64,000 nt of DNA from Rhodocytophaga aerolata (GTDB lineage: Bacteria; Bacteroidota; Bacteroidia; Cytophagales; 172606-1), in NCBI RefSeq assembly GCF_030503435.1, contig NZ_JAUKPO010000002.1, positions 62,001 to 126,000 of the forward strand. The letters are read 5' to 3'. Below the pieces are notes generated by a model, which was not told the origin of the DNA, made no database searches, and worked only from the letters and a program-made list of their open reading frames with translations. Within the stretch, counting starts at the first letter, position 1, and each line of letters begins with the position of its first letter. A program made the translations under genes and the position numbers. Below, piece after piece: positions 12,800 through 26,797 of this stretch.

Positions 12800-13816
12800 A
12801 TGCAAACCCTTGTCTGTACAAAGCCAGGTAGTTTCCAGTACCGCAGTTGCGAAAAACCAGAACTTAAAAATGGGCACTCAATTATTAAGATCACCCGTAT
12901 TGGTATCTGTGGCACAGATTTGCATGCCTTTGAAGGTACTCAGCCCTATTTTAACTATCCACGTATTCTGGGCCATGAACTGGCTGGTGAACTGGTAGCA
13001 ACAGAAGGGGCAACCGGTTTTGAAATAGGGGAAACCGTAACGTTTATGCCTTACCTCAACTGCGGCCATTGCATTGCTTGCCGTTCTGGCAAACCCAATT
13101 GTTGTGTAGAGCTGCAGGTAAGTGGCGTACATGTAGATGGCGGCATGGTGGAATATCTCTCTGTACCCTCCTTTGCATTGGTACATGGCGAAGGTTTACC
13201 GGTTGACGCCTTAGCGCTGGTAGAACCACTGGCAGTAGGCGCACATGGTGTACGCCGGGCAAATATAGCGCCGGGTGAGTTTGTGCTAGTAGTGGGCGCA
13301 GGCCCGATCGGCATGGGTACGATGGAATTTTCCCGGATAGCGGGAGGTAAAGTAATTGCGCTGGATATGAATGAACATCGCCTCCAGTTTTGCAAAGAAA
13401 ATCTCAAGGTGGATCATATTGTCAATGCTTCTGCTCCGGATGTTCTCCAGCAATTGAAAGAAATTACCGGAGGTGATATGCCTACGGTGGTCTTTGATGT
13501 AACCGGAAGTTTAAAAGCGATCAATCATGGGTTTCAATACATGGCACATGGAGCACGGTACGTGTTAATTGGCTTACAGAAAGGAGATATATCTTTTTCT
13601 CATCCGGAATTTCATAAACGGGAAGGCACCTTACTGAGCAGCCGCAATGCCAACAGGCAGGATTTCGAACACGTACTGACTGCTATGAAAAAAGGAGAGA
13701 TCAACCCTACAAAGTACATTACGCACCGGGTAACTTTTGATAAAGTAGCTGATGAGTTTGAATCCTGGCTGAATCCTGCCAGTGGTGTGATTAAAGCCAT
13801 GGTAGAGATGCCGTAA
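12800..13816 (+). CDS. Zinc alcohol dehydrogenase, L-galactonate 5-dehydrogenase (LgoD)-like
   Basis: A 338-residue medium-chain dehydrogenase with the catalytic-zinc segments GICGTDLHAF and GHELAG, the structural-zinc cysteines in CGHCIACRSGKPNCC and the nucleotide-binding VVGAGPIGMG. It resembles E. coli LgoD (YjjN) closely in order and wording, for example GVHVDGGMVEYLSVP, VGAHGVRRANIAPGE and SHPEFHKREGTLLSSRNA. LgoD oxidises L-galactonate. Followed 76 bp later by a GH95 enzyme, it points to catabolism of L-galactose or its 6-deoxy form, L-fucose. Substrate not proven. Confidence 0.82.
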   Translation: MQTLVCTKPGSFQYRSCEKPELKNGHSIIKITRIGICGTDLHAFEGTQPYFNYPRILGHELAGELVATEGATGFEIGETVTFMPYLNCGHCIACRSGKPNCCVELQVSGVHVDGGMVEYLSVPSFALVHGEGLPVDALALVEPLAVGAHGVRRANIAPGEFVLVVGAGPIGMGTMEFSRIAGGKVIALDMNEHRLQFCKENLKVDHIVNASAPDVLQQLKEITGGDMPTVVFDVTGSLKAINHGFQYMAHGARYVLIGLQKGDISFSHPEFHKREGTLLSSRNANRQDFEHVLTAMKKGEINPTKYITHRVTFDKVADEFESWLNPASGVIKAMVEMP

Positions 13817-13891
13817 CATGGGAGAATCTTTTAATACAATAAACTACTTTAAAAAGATATTCATGCCTAAACCTACTAATCCCTTCAACTA

Positions 13892-16351
13892 ATGAAGCAT
13901 TTGTTTTGCTTATTTTTACTTACCATTAGTACTCTAGCCTTTTCGCAGAATAACCAGGGCTTAAAACTCTGGTATGATACACCTTCTGGCGATACCTGGG
14001 AAAATGCTTTACCCATCGGGAATGGCAGGTTAGGTGCTATGGTTTATGGAAATGTGGCAAAGGAAACACTTCAGCTCAATGAACATACAGTCTGGTCGGG
14101 CAGCCCCAACCGGAATGATAATCCGGATGCCTTAGCTGCACTGCCGCAAGTCCGTCAGTTGATCTTTGATGGCAAGCAAAAAGAAGCCGAAGATCTGGCC
14201 AATAAAAGCATACTTACTAAAAAATCGCATGGACAGATGTTTCAGCCAGTCGGCAGCCTGCACCTGACTTTTGAAGGACACGAAAATTTTACGAATTACT
14301 ACCGGGAGCTGGATATTGAACGGGCCGTAGCCAAAACATCCTATATGGTTGGTGGCGTAACCTATACCAGGGAAATATTAACGTCTTTTCCTGATCAGGT
14401 AATTGCCATGCAGGTAACGGCAAGCAAACCGGGCAGCCTTTCGTTTACCGCTTCTTTTGCTACTCCTCAGACTAACCCGCAAATTAAAGCTTCGTCAAAA
14501 AATGAATTAACTATTTCCGGAACAACTTCTGACCATGAGGGGGTAAAAGGCCTGGTGAAATTCAAAGGCATTGCCCGCATGAAAACCGAAGGTGGTACCA
14601 TTTCTTCCAATGATACCTCACTGATTGTGAAAGGAGCTAATACTGCCACCATTTACATTTCCATTGCTTCTAATTTCAATAATTACAAAGATATTAGCGG
14701 CGATGAGCAGGCACGGGCTGCTGGGTATTTGAATAAAGCTTATTCTAAATCCTATAAAGCCATTCTCACTCCGCATATAGCCGCTTACCAGAAATACTTT
14801 AACCGCGTAAAATTAGACCTGGGTTCCACGGAGGCGGCCAAGCTTCCTACCGATCAGCGGCTGAAAAATTTCCGCACGGCCAACGATCCGCAGCTGGTCA
14901 CATTATATTATCAGTACGGGCGGTACCTGTTGATTTCTTCTTCGCAACCAGGTGGGCAGCCGGCTAACCTGCAAGGCATCTGGAACCACCGGATGAAACC
15001 ACCCTGGGACAGTAAATATACCATCAACATTAATGCTCAGATGAATTACTGGCCGGCAGAAAAAACTAACCTTTCTGAACTGCATGAGCCATTTCTACGG
15101 ATGGTAAAAGAAATGTCGGAAACAGGGCAGGAAACAGCCAGGGTAATGTACGGAGCCAGAGGCTGGATGGCCCATCACAACACCGACATCTGGCGCATCA
15201 CCGGACCTATTGACGGTGCCCTCTGGGGAATGTGGGTAGCAGGTGGAGGCTGGACCAGTCAGCATTTGTGGGAGCATTATCTGTACAACGGCGATAAAAC
15301 GTTTCTGGCTTCAGTTTACCCCATTTTAAAAGGAGCAGCCACATTTTATGTAGATTATCTGGTGGAGCATCCCAAATACAAATGGCTGGTGGTGAACCCT
15401 GGTACTTCTCCTGAAAACGCCCCCAAAGCCCATGGCGAGTCTTCGCTGGATGCCGGTACTACTATGGACAATCAGATTGCTTTTGATGTATTCAGTACAA
15501 CTATCAGGGCAGCAGAAATATTAGGAAAAGATGCAACATTTATTGATACCTTAAAGCAAAAGCGCAGCCAGTTACCACCCATGCATATTGGCCAGTATGC
15601 CCAGTTGCAGGAATGGCTGGAAGATATTGATGATCCCAAGGATAATCACCGGCACGTTTCGCATTTGTATGGTTTGTTTCCCTCTAATCAGATCTCTGCC
15701 TACCGGACTCCGGAACTGTTCAGTGCCGCTAAAACAACCCTGATTCACCGGGGCGATGTGTCTACCGGCTGGAGCATGGGCTGGAAAGTGAACTGGTGGG
15801 CTAGAATGCAGGATGGGAACCATGCCTATCAATTAATTCAAAATCAACTCACTCCCTTAGGAACGAATCCAGGAGGGGGAGGAACTTACAACAACCTATT
15901 CGATGCACATCCACCCTTTCAGATTGATGGCAACTTTGGTTGTACCTCCGGCATAACGGAAATGCTCATGCAAAGTGCCGATGGTGCCCTTCATCTACTT
16001 CCCGCTTTACCCGATGTCTGGCCGGCTGGCAGCATCAGTGGGCTGCGGGCCATAGGTGGTTTTGAAGTGGTGAGCATGCAGTGGAATGGGGCAAAACTGA
16101 CAAAGGTAGAAGTCAAATCCACCCTTGGCGGCAATCTTCGTCTGCGGGTTCCTAATGCCCTGCAACTAAGCAAAGGCGGAGAGCTGAAAAATGCCTCCGG
16201 GCAAAATCCCAACCCATTCTATTTCACAGAACCTACCCCTGCTCCGGTTATTTCCAATAAAGCCAATGTGCAGGTTCTGGCATTGAAAGAAACCTTGCTG
16301 TATGATATACCTACGCAACCTGGAAAAGTGTATACCCTTGTAGCCCGGTAA
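13892..16351 (+). CDS. GH95 alpha-L-fucosidase / alpha-L-galactosidase
   Basis: An 819-residue secreted enzyme with a signal peptide ([19 protein letters not shown]). The opening [20 protein letters not shown], then [10 protein letters not shown] and LNEHTVWSG, are standard for GH95. The inverting catalytic elements are visible: the Asn-rich [17 protein letters not shown], the acid region [10 protein letters not shown] and the [15 protein letters not shown] segment. The family removes terminal alpha-1,2-L-fucose or alpha-L-galactose from plant and host glycans. The LgoD-like gene upstream makes L-galactose a real alternative to fucose. Confidence 0.92.
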   Translation: MKHLFCLFLLTISTLAFSQNNQGLKLWYDTPSGDTWENALPIGNGRLGAMVYGNVAKETLQLNEHTVWSGSPNRNDNPDALAALPQVRQLIFDGKQKEAEDLANKSILTKKSHGQMFQPVGSLHLTFEGHENFTNYYRELDIERAVAKTSYMVGGVTYTREILTSFPDQVIAMQVTASKPGSLSFTASFATPQTNPQIKASSKNELTISGTTSDHEGVKGLVKFKGIARMKTEGGTISSNDTSLIVKGANTATIYISIASNFNNYKDISGDEQARAAGYLNKAYSKSYKAILTPHIAAYQKYFNRVKLDLGSTEAAKLPTDQRLKNFRTANDPQLVTLYYQYGRYLLISSSQPGGQPANLQGIWNHRMKPPWDSKYTININAQMNYWPAEKTNLSELHEPFLRMVKEMSETGQETARVMYGARGWMAHHNTDIWRITGPIDGALWGMWVAGGGWTSQHLWEHYLYNGDKTFLASVYPILKGAATFYVDYLVEHPKYKWLVVNPGTSPENAPKAHGESSLDAGTTMDNQIAFDVFSTTIRAAEILGKDATFIDTLKQKRSQLPPMHIGQYAQLQEWLEDIDDPKDNHRHVSHLYGLFPSNQISAYRTPELFSAAKTTLIHRGDVSTGWSMGWKVNWWARMQDGNHAYQLIQNQLTPLGTNPGGGGTYNNLFDAHPPFQIDGNFGCTSGITEMLMQSADGALHLLPALPDVWPAGSISGLRAIGGFEVVSMQWNGAKLTKVEVKSTLGGNLRLRVPNALQLSKGGELKNASGQNPNPFYFTEPTPAPVISNKANVQVLALKETLLYDIPTQPGKVYTLVAR

Positions 16352-16427
16352 CTGAATGGAAGAAGGGAAGCGTACTGTAATGATTGTAAGAGGAATTTCT
16401 ATTTTTTAATTTAAATTAATAAAACCG

Positions 16428-16937
16428 ATGGTAAAAATCTCCCTGATTATTTGTGCCCTATTCATGAATTGTGTTGCCTATGCACAATCTAATTTTAACA
16501 GTAAAACAATTGGCATTGGCGTAGTTGTCGCTGATATAGAACGTTCATTAGACTTTTATGTCAATGGCATTGGCATGGTAAAAACCGGCAATTTCACCAT
16601 TAATGAAGAGTTTGGTAAACGTTCTGGGCTTACCAATGGCGTAGCGGTTGCCGTAACCATATTAAAACTGGAAAACAGTCCTGATGCCAGTGAGTGGAAA
16701 CTAATGAGCTTTGGAAAAAAAGCCACGCATCCTAATGAAAAATACATTCAGGATGATACCGGCATGCAGTACATTACTATTCAGGTAAAATCCCTGAAAC
16801 CCATCATCGAACGATTAAAAAAACAAAAGGTGACTTTCCTGGGAACTACTCCTACACCATTGAGTAAAGAGGCACACTTTGTATTAGTGCAAGATCCGGA
16901 CGGAAATTTTGTAGAATTAATCGGACCATTGGAATAG
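16428..16937 (+). CDS. Secreted VOC/glyoxalase-fold protein
   Basis: A 169-residue protein with a signal peptide (MVKISLIICALFMNCVAYAQ) and one vicinal-oxygen-chelate domain (TIGIGVVVADIERSLDFYVN at the start, HFVLVQDPDGNFVELIGPLE at the end). VOC domains bind a metal and serve lyases, dioxygenases and binding proteins. The substrate cannot be told. It sits between GH95 and the first esterase gene with gaps of 76 and 11 bp, so it is probably co-transcribed. Confidence 0.8.
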   Translation: MVKISLIICALFMNCVAYAQSNFNSKTIGIGVVVADIERSLDFYVNGIGMVKTGNFTINEEFGKRSGLTNGVAVAVTILKLENSPDASEWKLMSFGKKATHPNEKYIQDDTGMQYITIQVKSLKPIIERLKKQKVTFLGTTPTPLSKEAHFVLVQDPDGNFVELIGPLE

Positions 16938-16948
16938 AATCAAAAACT

Positions 16949-18115
16949 ATGCATATGCAACCACCCTTATTTATCCGCTTAGTAGCCTTCCTGTTACTTT
17001 TGCTGGCTACAGCTTCGTTCGCCCAGCCACCCAGAGGCCCTCTGGTAGTATCCCCACAGGTAAATGCCGACAAAACCGTAACCTTCCGCTACCTGGCTCC
17101 CCTGGCAAAAGAAGTTCTGCTCAATGGCGGGCAATTCGGGTCATCAGCGGTGCCCATGACCAAAGATGAGCAGGGCATCTGGAGTGTGACTGTTGGGCCT
17201 GTGAAGCCGGATATTTATCCCTACAGCTTTGGAGTGGATGGTGTTACGGTGATGGATCCGGCCAATGTAGCTTTCTTTCCCAACGAACGATTTAAAGCAA
17301 GTCTGGTGGATATTCCGGGCGATACACCACTGGTACATGCCCTGAAAGATGTCCCACATGGCACCGTCTCGTATGAATATTATCCGTCTGTTTCCGGCAC
17401 CACCGGTTCCGTGGTGATTTACACGCCGCCGGGATATACTAAAAACACCGCTCAAAAATATCCGGTATTTTACCTCATCAGCGGTACCACCGATACGGAA
17501 GAAACGTATTTCAAGGTAGGCAAAACTAACTTTATCCTGGATAATCTGATTGCGGAAGGTAAAGCCAGGCCAATGATTATTGTGATGCCCTATGGCAACA
17601 TTGCCGCCAGAGTAGCCGAGCAAACCGGAAAACCCAAACCAGCTGACCCGGTAGTAAGAGACGATGCCGAAGCCGTAAGCCGGGCTAAAGCCTTTGAAAC
17701 AGATTTATTAACGAATATAATCCCCTACGTAGAGAAAAACTACCGTACGATCAATAACCGCGACAACCGGGCCATCGGCGGCTTTTCCCGCGGAGGCGGA
17801 CAAACCTTACGGGCTGCTTTCGGAAATATGGATAAATTTGCCTGGGTGTGCAGTTACAGTTCGTATCTGTCGCCGCAGGAAATGGACCGCAACTTTCCGC
17901 AGATTGGTGCCAATCCGGAAAATACCAATAAACAATTTAAACTGCTATGGGTGAGTGTAGGCAGTGAAGATTTCCTCTACAAAGGTACGCTTGAATTCAT
18001 GGACTACCTGAAGGCAAAGAAGGTGAACTTTAAAAGCCTGATCACAGATGGCGGACATACCTGGATGAATGTGAAAACTTACCTGGCAGAAACTGCCCCT
18101 TTGCTTTTCAAATAA
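16949..18115 (+). CDS. Secreted CE1-type esterase with N-terminal E-set domain (1st of series)
   Basis: A 388-residue protein: signal peptide, a CBM48-like beta-sandwich at about 35-110 ([36 protein letters not shown]), then an esterase D/CE1 alpha/beta domain. The nucleophile elbow is GGFSRGGG with Ser280 and the terminal His lies in DGGHTWMN. The family removes feruloyl or acetyl esters from plant polysaccharides. Its oxyanion segment reads YLISGTTDTEET, where the paralogs at 19107 and 21546 have YLIHGG or YLLHGG, so the usual HGG is changed. ATG at 16949 or 16955 could both start it. Confidence 0.83.
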   Translation: MHMQPPLFIRLVAFLLLLLATASFAQPPRGPLVVSPQVNADKTVTFRYLAPLAKEVLLNGGQFGSSAVPMTKDEQGIWSVTVGPVKPDIYPYSFGVDGVTVMDPANVAFFPNERFKASLVDIPGDTPLVHALKDVPHGTVSYEYYPSVSGTTGSVVIYTPPGYTKNTAQKYPVFYLISGTTDTEETYFKVGKTNFILDNLIAEGKARPMIIVMPYGNIAARVAEQTGKPKPADPVVRDDAEAVSRAKAFETDLLTNIIPYVEKNYRTINNRDNRAIGGFSRGGGQTLRAAFGNMDKFAWVCSYSSYLSPQEMDRNFPQIGANPENTNKQFKLLWVSVGSEDFLYKGTLEFMDYLKAKKVNFKSLITDGGHTWMNVKTYLAETAPLLFK

Positions 18116-18131
18116 AAATTTGATCAGGCCT

Positions 18132-19070
18132 ATGAAAATTAATTCAATTCTTGGCGCTTGTTTATGTATCGTTTTTTCGGCATTTTATTCACATATTACT
18201 GTTGCCCAGCAAGCGAAACGTATCTCAGTCTTAATTGTTGATGGGTTTAGTAATCATGACTGGCAGCAAACCACGGCTGTAACGAAGTGGATACTAGAAG
18301 AAAGCGGGCGCTTCAAAGTGGATGTTTCTACCATTCCTTCTGATAGTATGGCGCGGACAGCCTGGAAACCTGATTTTAACAAATACAATGTAATTGTTCA
18401 GAATACCAACAATATACAAAATCCGCGTTTGCGCTGGCCCAGACAGGCAGAACAGGAACTGGAAGCCTATGTAAAAAAAGGAGGTGGTTTATACATCCTT
18501 CATTCGGCCAATAATGCATTTCCGCATTGGAAAGAATACGATAAAATGATTGGGATGGGCTGGCGGCCCAGTAGTGGAGGTTATGCCCTGGAAATTAATT
18601 CAGACAAAAAAATCATCCGTATTCCGCCCGGAGAGGGTGAGGGAACGGGGCATGCGGACAGATTTAATGCAGTTATTCAGATCCTCAACCGGCATCCGAT
18701 CAATAAAAACTATCCTGACCAATGGCAAACGGCCAATACAGAGGTTTATTATTTCCCACGAGGACCAGCCGAAAATATGACAGTATTATCCTTTGCCTAT
18801 GATAGTACTGGTACCCAAAAAATGTGGCCTGTCGAATGGACAATTAACTATGGGAAGGGACGTGTATACAATTCAAGTTTGGGCCACCTCTGGAAGGGTG
18901 AAATTTATCCGCCGGCTTACCGATGTACCGGGTATCAAACTACTGTAATCAGGGTTACAGAGTGGTTGGCAACAGGTAAAGTAACGTATCCTGTACCCGT
19001 TGATTTTCCAACAAAAGATTCACAGAGCCTAAGAAATGAGCAGGAGTTTATAAACTCAGGCAAGCATTGA
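18132..19070 (+). CDS. Secreted ThuA-domain protein
   Basis: A 312-residue protein. The ATG at 18132 is preferred over an upstream TTG because it gives a clean signal peptide (MKINSILGACLCIVFSAFYS). The body is a ThuA glutamine-amidotransferase-like fold: VLIVDGFSNHDWQQT, the tight strand-turn YVKKGGGLYILHSANNAF, the HIP-like VYNSSLGHLWKGE. ThuA domains occur in trehalose and other sugar-use loci; their biochemical role is poorly known. It is placed between two CE1-type esterase genes. Confidence 0.85.
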   Translation: MKINSILGACLCIVFSAFYSHITVAQQAKRISVLIVDGFSNHDWQQTTAVTKWILEESGRFKVDVSTIPSDSMARTAWKPDFNKYNVIVQNTNNIQNPRLRWPRQAEQELEAYVKKGGGLYILHSANNAFPHWKEYDKMIGMGWRPSSGGYALEINSDKKIIRIPPGEGEGTGHADRFNAVIQILNRHPINKNYPDQWQTANTEVYYFPRGPAENMTVLSFAYDSTGTQKMWPVEWTINYGKGRVYNSSLGHLWKGEIYPPAYRCTGYQTTVIRVTEWLATGKVTYPVPVDFPTKDSQSLRNEQEFINSGKH

Positions 19071-21373
<2,303 letters not shown>

Positions 21374-21401
21374 GAGTAGTATGTTATATGGTTGAATAAT
21401 C

Positions 21402-21462
21402 AATATCGAACAAGGAATGTCGAATAAATACCTTCATTATTCAATATTCCTTGTTCGATATT
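21402..21462. repeat. Long imperfect palindrome (REP-like)
   Basis: Arms AATATCGAACAAGGAAT (21402-21418) and ATTCCTTGTTCGATATT (21446-21462) are exact reverse complements over 17 bp and extend inward by GAATAA/TTATTC with mismatches, around a short loop. It sits in the 172-bp gap between two esterase genes. The internal partial repetition (ATCGAAC, TCGAAT) recalls the interspersed repeats of Bacteroidota genomes. A transcript hairpin protecting or ending the upstream message is also possible. Confidence 0.85.
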
Positions 21463-21518
21463 CTTCTGTTATTTTAACAACCCCAATATAAGCATTCAAG
21501 AATCACTCCGGGAAATAA

Positions 21519-23474
<1,956 letters not shown>

Positions 23475-23876
23475 TACAGGTATACAAACGAGGTAAATTA
23501 GCTAAACCAGTAGAAATGCAAGCAGAAAAATTTATCACCTACTTGATAGAGAAGCCCTAGCGGTAATAGGTGTGTGCAAGCCAGGCAAGGTATAATAGAA
23601 GTAGATTATTTATTCCAATAATGAGATTCTTCGAGTCAGCTGCTTTAATCTTAAACCGCTTGATTGACGCTATGTATTATCTGAACAAGATACCCTTTTT
23701 GCGAGCTCAAAGGCAATTCATCAGTGGCTCTGTTTAGCTCTCATAAGTGTAGCATTTGATAAGTATAGAAAATGTAAAGGTGAAATACAGATTAAATTTC
23801 TGAAAAGGAACACAAAAGCAAACAGAATATGAAACACTCTTAATATGCGAGCGTGTTATGGTTAAACTTATGTTTT
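23475..23876. other. Intergenic stretch without a gene
   Basis: About 400 bp, AT-rich, between the end of the plus-strand esterase cluster and the terminator of the minus-strand tRNA-Arg/hflX side. No gene, RNA or repeat was recognised. Confidence 0.5.
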
Positions 23877-23934
23877 GCTACCAAAATCAAAAGCCCTCTA
23901 GCTTCAAATCTAGAGGGCTTTTGATTTTGGTAGC
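23877..23934. terminator. 25-bp perfect hairpin, bidirectional terminator
   Basis: The arms at 23877-23901 and 23910-23934 are exact reverse complements over 25 bp around an 8-nt loop (CTTCAAAT). The core is AAAAGCCCTCTAG...CTAGAGGGCTTTT, a GC-rich stem flanked by A and T runs, so it can end transcription in both directions. The last four bases of the right arm (TAGC, 23931-23934) are the 3' end of the tRNA-Arg gene, so tRNA and terminator overlap. Confidence 0.88.
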
Positions 23935-24002
23935 CTCAACGGGAATCGAACCCATATCAAAAGTTTAGGAAACTTCTATTCTATCCATTGAACTATGAGG
24001 CC
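23931..24002 (-). tRNA. tRNA-Arg (anticodon CCU)
   Basis: On the minus strand GGCCTCA and TGAGGCT form the acceptor stem (first pair G-U), followed by D arm AGTTCAATGGATAGAAT, anticodon loop TTCCTAA (anticodon CCT, reading AGG) on a five-pair stem, and T arm ATGGGTTCGATTCCCGT. The discriminator is A and CCA is not encoded. It lies 36 bp downstream of hflX on the same strand and runs into a strong terminator. Confidence 0.95.
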
Positions 24003-24038
24003 ATAGGTCTGCAAAGGTACATAGCAAACGTACAAAAA

Positions 24039-25271
24039 TCAACTTTCCTCCGCTTTATTCGTAAATACCTGGTCTTGCAGATAATTAGGGTAGATGGTGA
24101 AATAAATTCTGGAAACATGGGTTGATAACACTTCCCGCAGTTCTTCTATATTGATTTGCTGCGCAGCAGATATAAATACCACGTTTTCTGCGCCTTTGTT
24201 CATATAGGTTGCTTTTAACTCTTCTAAGCTAACCGGCACTTGTGTATCTACTGATTCCTCGTTTTCTGGCTGTTGGGGATGTTTGTTGAGCAAGTCTATT
24301 TTATTGAATACCAGAAGCATATCTTTATCTGCTGCACCAATATCTGCTAAGGTAGTATTAACAATTGCAATTTGCTCTTCAAAGGATGGATGGGACGCAT
24401 CTACCACATGCAACAGCAGGTCGGCCTCCCGGATTTCATCCAGCGTAGATTTAAAACTTTCGATCAACGTGGTAGGTAATTTACGGATAAATCCTACAGT
24501 GTCTGTTAATAAAAAAGGAATACGGTTGTATACTACTTTACGCACGGTAGAGTCTACGGTGGCAAATAGTTTATTTTCTGCAAATGCCTCAGACTTCGAT
24601 AATAACTGCATGAGGGTAGATTTTCCTACATTGGTATATCCAACTAAGGCTACACGCACCATCTTATCTCTGGATTTGCGCTGCGTTATACCCTGTTTAT
24701 CTATTTTTTCCAGTTTGTCTTTTAACAAAGCTATTCTGTCTTTAACAATCCGGCGGTCGGTCTCCAATTCTTTTTCACCAGGGCCTCTGGTTCCAATCCC
24801 TCCTTGTTGCTTGGATAAGTGAGACCACATTCTGGTTAACCTTGGATACATGTATTCATATTGAGCCAGTTCTACCTGCGTTTTTGCCTGTGCCGTTTGG
24901 GCCCGTTTAGAGAAAATATTCAGGATAAGCAGGCTACGGTCCAGAATTTTGCATTGCAGTTCAGTTTCCAGGTTACGTACCTGGGAAGGAGAAAGGTCAT
25001 CATCAAAAATCACCATATCTACTTTTTTATCTTTTACAAAGGCAGCCACTTCTTCCAGTTTACCTTTCCCTATAAAAGTTCTTGAATCTGGCTTTTCGAG
25101 TTTCTGAATAAACATATGCAGGGTTTCTACACCAGAAGTTTCCGCAAGGAAAGCTAATTCATCCAGATATTCCTGGGTCCGCTGCATGGGTTGTTTTGAA
25201 CTGGCCAGAGCTATGAGAATGGCTGTCTCTTGCTTCTTGGCTGTATCATATAATTTCTTAGGAGTATTCAT
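24039..25271 (-). CDS. hflX: GTPase HflX
   Basis: A 410-residue ribosome-associated GTPase. The N-terminal HflX domain (RTFIGKGKLEEVA, ILDRSLLILNIFSKRAQTAQ) and linker (GIGTRGPGEKELETDRR) lead to a G domain with Walker A VGYTNVGKSTL, G3 DTVGFIRKLP and G4 NKIDL. HflX binds the 50S subunit and splits or rescues stalled ribosomes under stress. All motifs are present. It is upstream of tRNA-Arg on the same strand. Confidence 0.96.
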   Translation of the reverse strand: MNTPKKLYDTAKKQETAILIALASSKQPMQRTQEYLDELAFLAETSGVETLHMFIQKLEKPDSRTFIGKGKLEEVAAFVKDKKVDMVIFDDDLSPSQVRNLETELQCKILDRSLLILNIFSKRAQTAQAKTQVELAQYEYMYPRLTRMWSHLSKQQGGIGTRGPGEKELETDRRIVKDRIALLKDKLEKIDKQGITQRKSRDKMVRVALVGYTNVGKSTLMQLLSKSEAFAENKLFATVDSTVRKVVYNRIPFLLTDTVGFIRKLPTTLIESFKSTLDEIREADLLLHVVDASHPSFEEQIAIVNTTLADIGAADKDMLLVFNKIDLLNKHPQQPENEESVDTQVPVSLEELKATYMNKGAENVVFISAAQQINIEELREVLSTHVSRIYFTIYPNYLQDQVFTNKAEES

Positions 25272-25526
25272 CGGTATACTAGCAAAGTTGATTAAAATCT
25301 ATGTATAATTGCTTGCTCAATTAATAATGTTGACTCATATATACTCATTTTTTCTTACACTACCTCCCCCACTTACCAAAACTACATGTTCACCTACCAA
25401 CTCATACAAATTCCTATCTTGCACTCATTGGTTCCTGATATCTGATAGCATACTGTTACCATTTATCTTTGTTGCCGGAATAATCACTTTTATTATTTGT
25501 TCTTAGGGTTTATTTTGACCATTCGT

Positions 25527-26624
25527 ATGAAGATTGCCATTGTTATTAATGCTTCCTGGAATATATATAATTTTAGAATGGGGCTGATAGAAGCGTTTAT
25601 GGAAGCAAGACATGAGGTATACACCATTGCACCGCCTGATGAATATTCGGATCGCCTGGTAGCAGCAGGTTGCCATTATGTACCTGTTGCCCTTGACAAT
25701 AAAGGATCGCATCCCTTAAAGGATCTTCAATTTACGTATAAACTTCACCATTTATATAGACAAATACAGCCTGACGTGGTGTTGCATTATACCATAAAGC
25801 CTAATATCTATGGTACCATGGCTGCCGCCTTATTGGGTATTCCGGTCATCAACAATGTATCGGGGCTGGGTACCGTGTTTCTACGCGACAATTTAACCAG
25901 CAAAATTGCACATGTACTGTATAAGCTTACTTTCTGGTCGCCTAAGAAGATCTTCTTTCAAAATCCGGATGACCGGGATTTATTTATCCAAAAAAAACTG
26001 GTAAAACAACCTATTACTGATCTGCTACCAGGGTCCGGCATCAACCTGAGTTTATTTAAACCAGAACCTTTTAAACGAAACGCAACTTTTTCTTTTCTGC
26101 TAATAGGCCGTTTGTTGTACGACAAGGGCATTGTGGAGTATATAGAGGCCATTAAACTATTGAAACAAAAGGGTATACGGGCTACCTTTTATCTGTTAGG
26201 ATTTAAAGACTATAGTGCAGCAGGTATCCCGGAGACGTTGCTCAAGGAGTGGTTAGATAATGGATGGGTAACCTACCTGGGTACAACCGATGATGTAAGG
26301 ATTTTTATTAAAGAAGCTGATTGTGTGGTATTGCCATCTTACCGCGAAGGCACCCCCAGAACCCTTCTGGAAGCCGCTGCCATGGCAAAACCGTTGATTG
26401 CTACGCGGGTACCTGGCTGCGTGGAAATAGTAGACCATGAAGTAAACGGCTACCTGTGCGAGGTGAAGAATGCCGCAAGTCTGGCAGAGCAAATGCTGCG
26501 GATGTACCTGTTAGAAAATGCCAAGTTGCAGAAAATGGGCCTGGCTAGCCGACAAAAGGTAGAGGAGAAATTTGATGAAAAATTAGTTATCCGTAAATAC
26601 ATGGATGCTTTGCAAGACTGTTAA
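25527..26624 (+). CDS. Family 4 glycosyltransferase
   Basis: A 366-residue GT-B enzyme starting at ATG 25527 (MKIAIVINASWNIYNFRMGL); the upstream codons of the open frame lack a start context. The acceptor half has PVINNVSGLGTVFLRDN, and the donor half has FLLIGRLLYDKGIVEYIEA and the E-x7-E stretch PSYREGTPRTLLEAAAMAKP. It resembles transferases that add the second sugar to an undecaprenyl-diphosphate sugar in capsule or O-unit assembly. It opens the polysaccharide block with rfbC, wza and wzc. Donor sugar unknown. Confidence 0.88.
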   Translation: MKIAIVINASWNIYNFRMGLIEAFMEARHEVYTIAPPDEYSDRLVAAGCHYVPVALDNKGSHPLKDLQFTYKLHHLYRQIQPDVVLHYTIKPNIYGTMAAALLGIPVINNVSGLGTVFLRDNLTSKIAHVLYKLTFWSPKKIFFQNPDDRDLFIQKKLVKQPITDLLPGSGINLSLFKPEPFKRNATFSFLLIGRLLYDKGIVEYIEAIKLLKQKGIRATFYLLGFKDYSAAGIPETLLKEWLDNGWVTYLGTTDDVRIFIKEADCVVLPSYREGTPRTLLEAAAMAKPLIATRVPGCVEIVDHEVNGYLCEVKNAASLAEQMLRMYLLENAKLQKMGLASRQKVEEKFDEKLVIRKYMDALQDC

Positions 26625-26797
26625 ATGCTTATCTTTTGGTCTATTCTATGCAGACTTACCGGTGTTTACTTCTGCTTGTTGCTCAACAAATGAAACTTAT
26701 AGGCTATTGCTGGTTTCATACAGGTATTACTGGCTCTGTTTCTGCGGCATTTGGTAGAAATTGTTAATTTTACAGTTTACAGCAATAGTACTAACTC

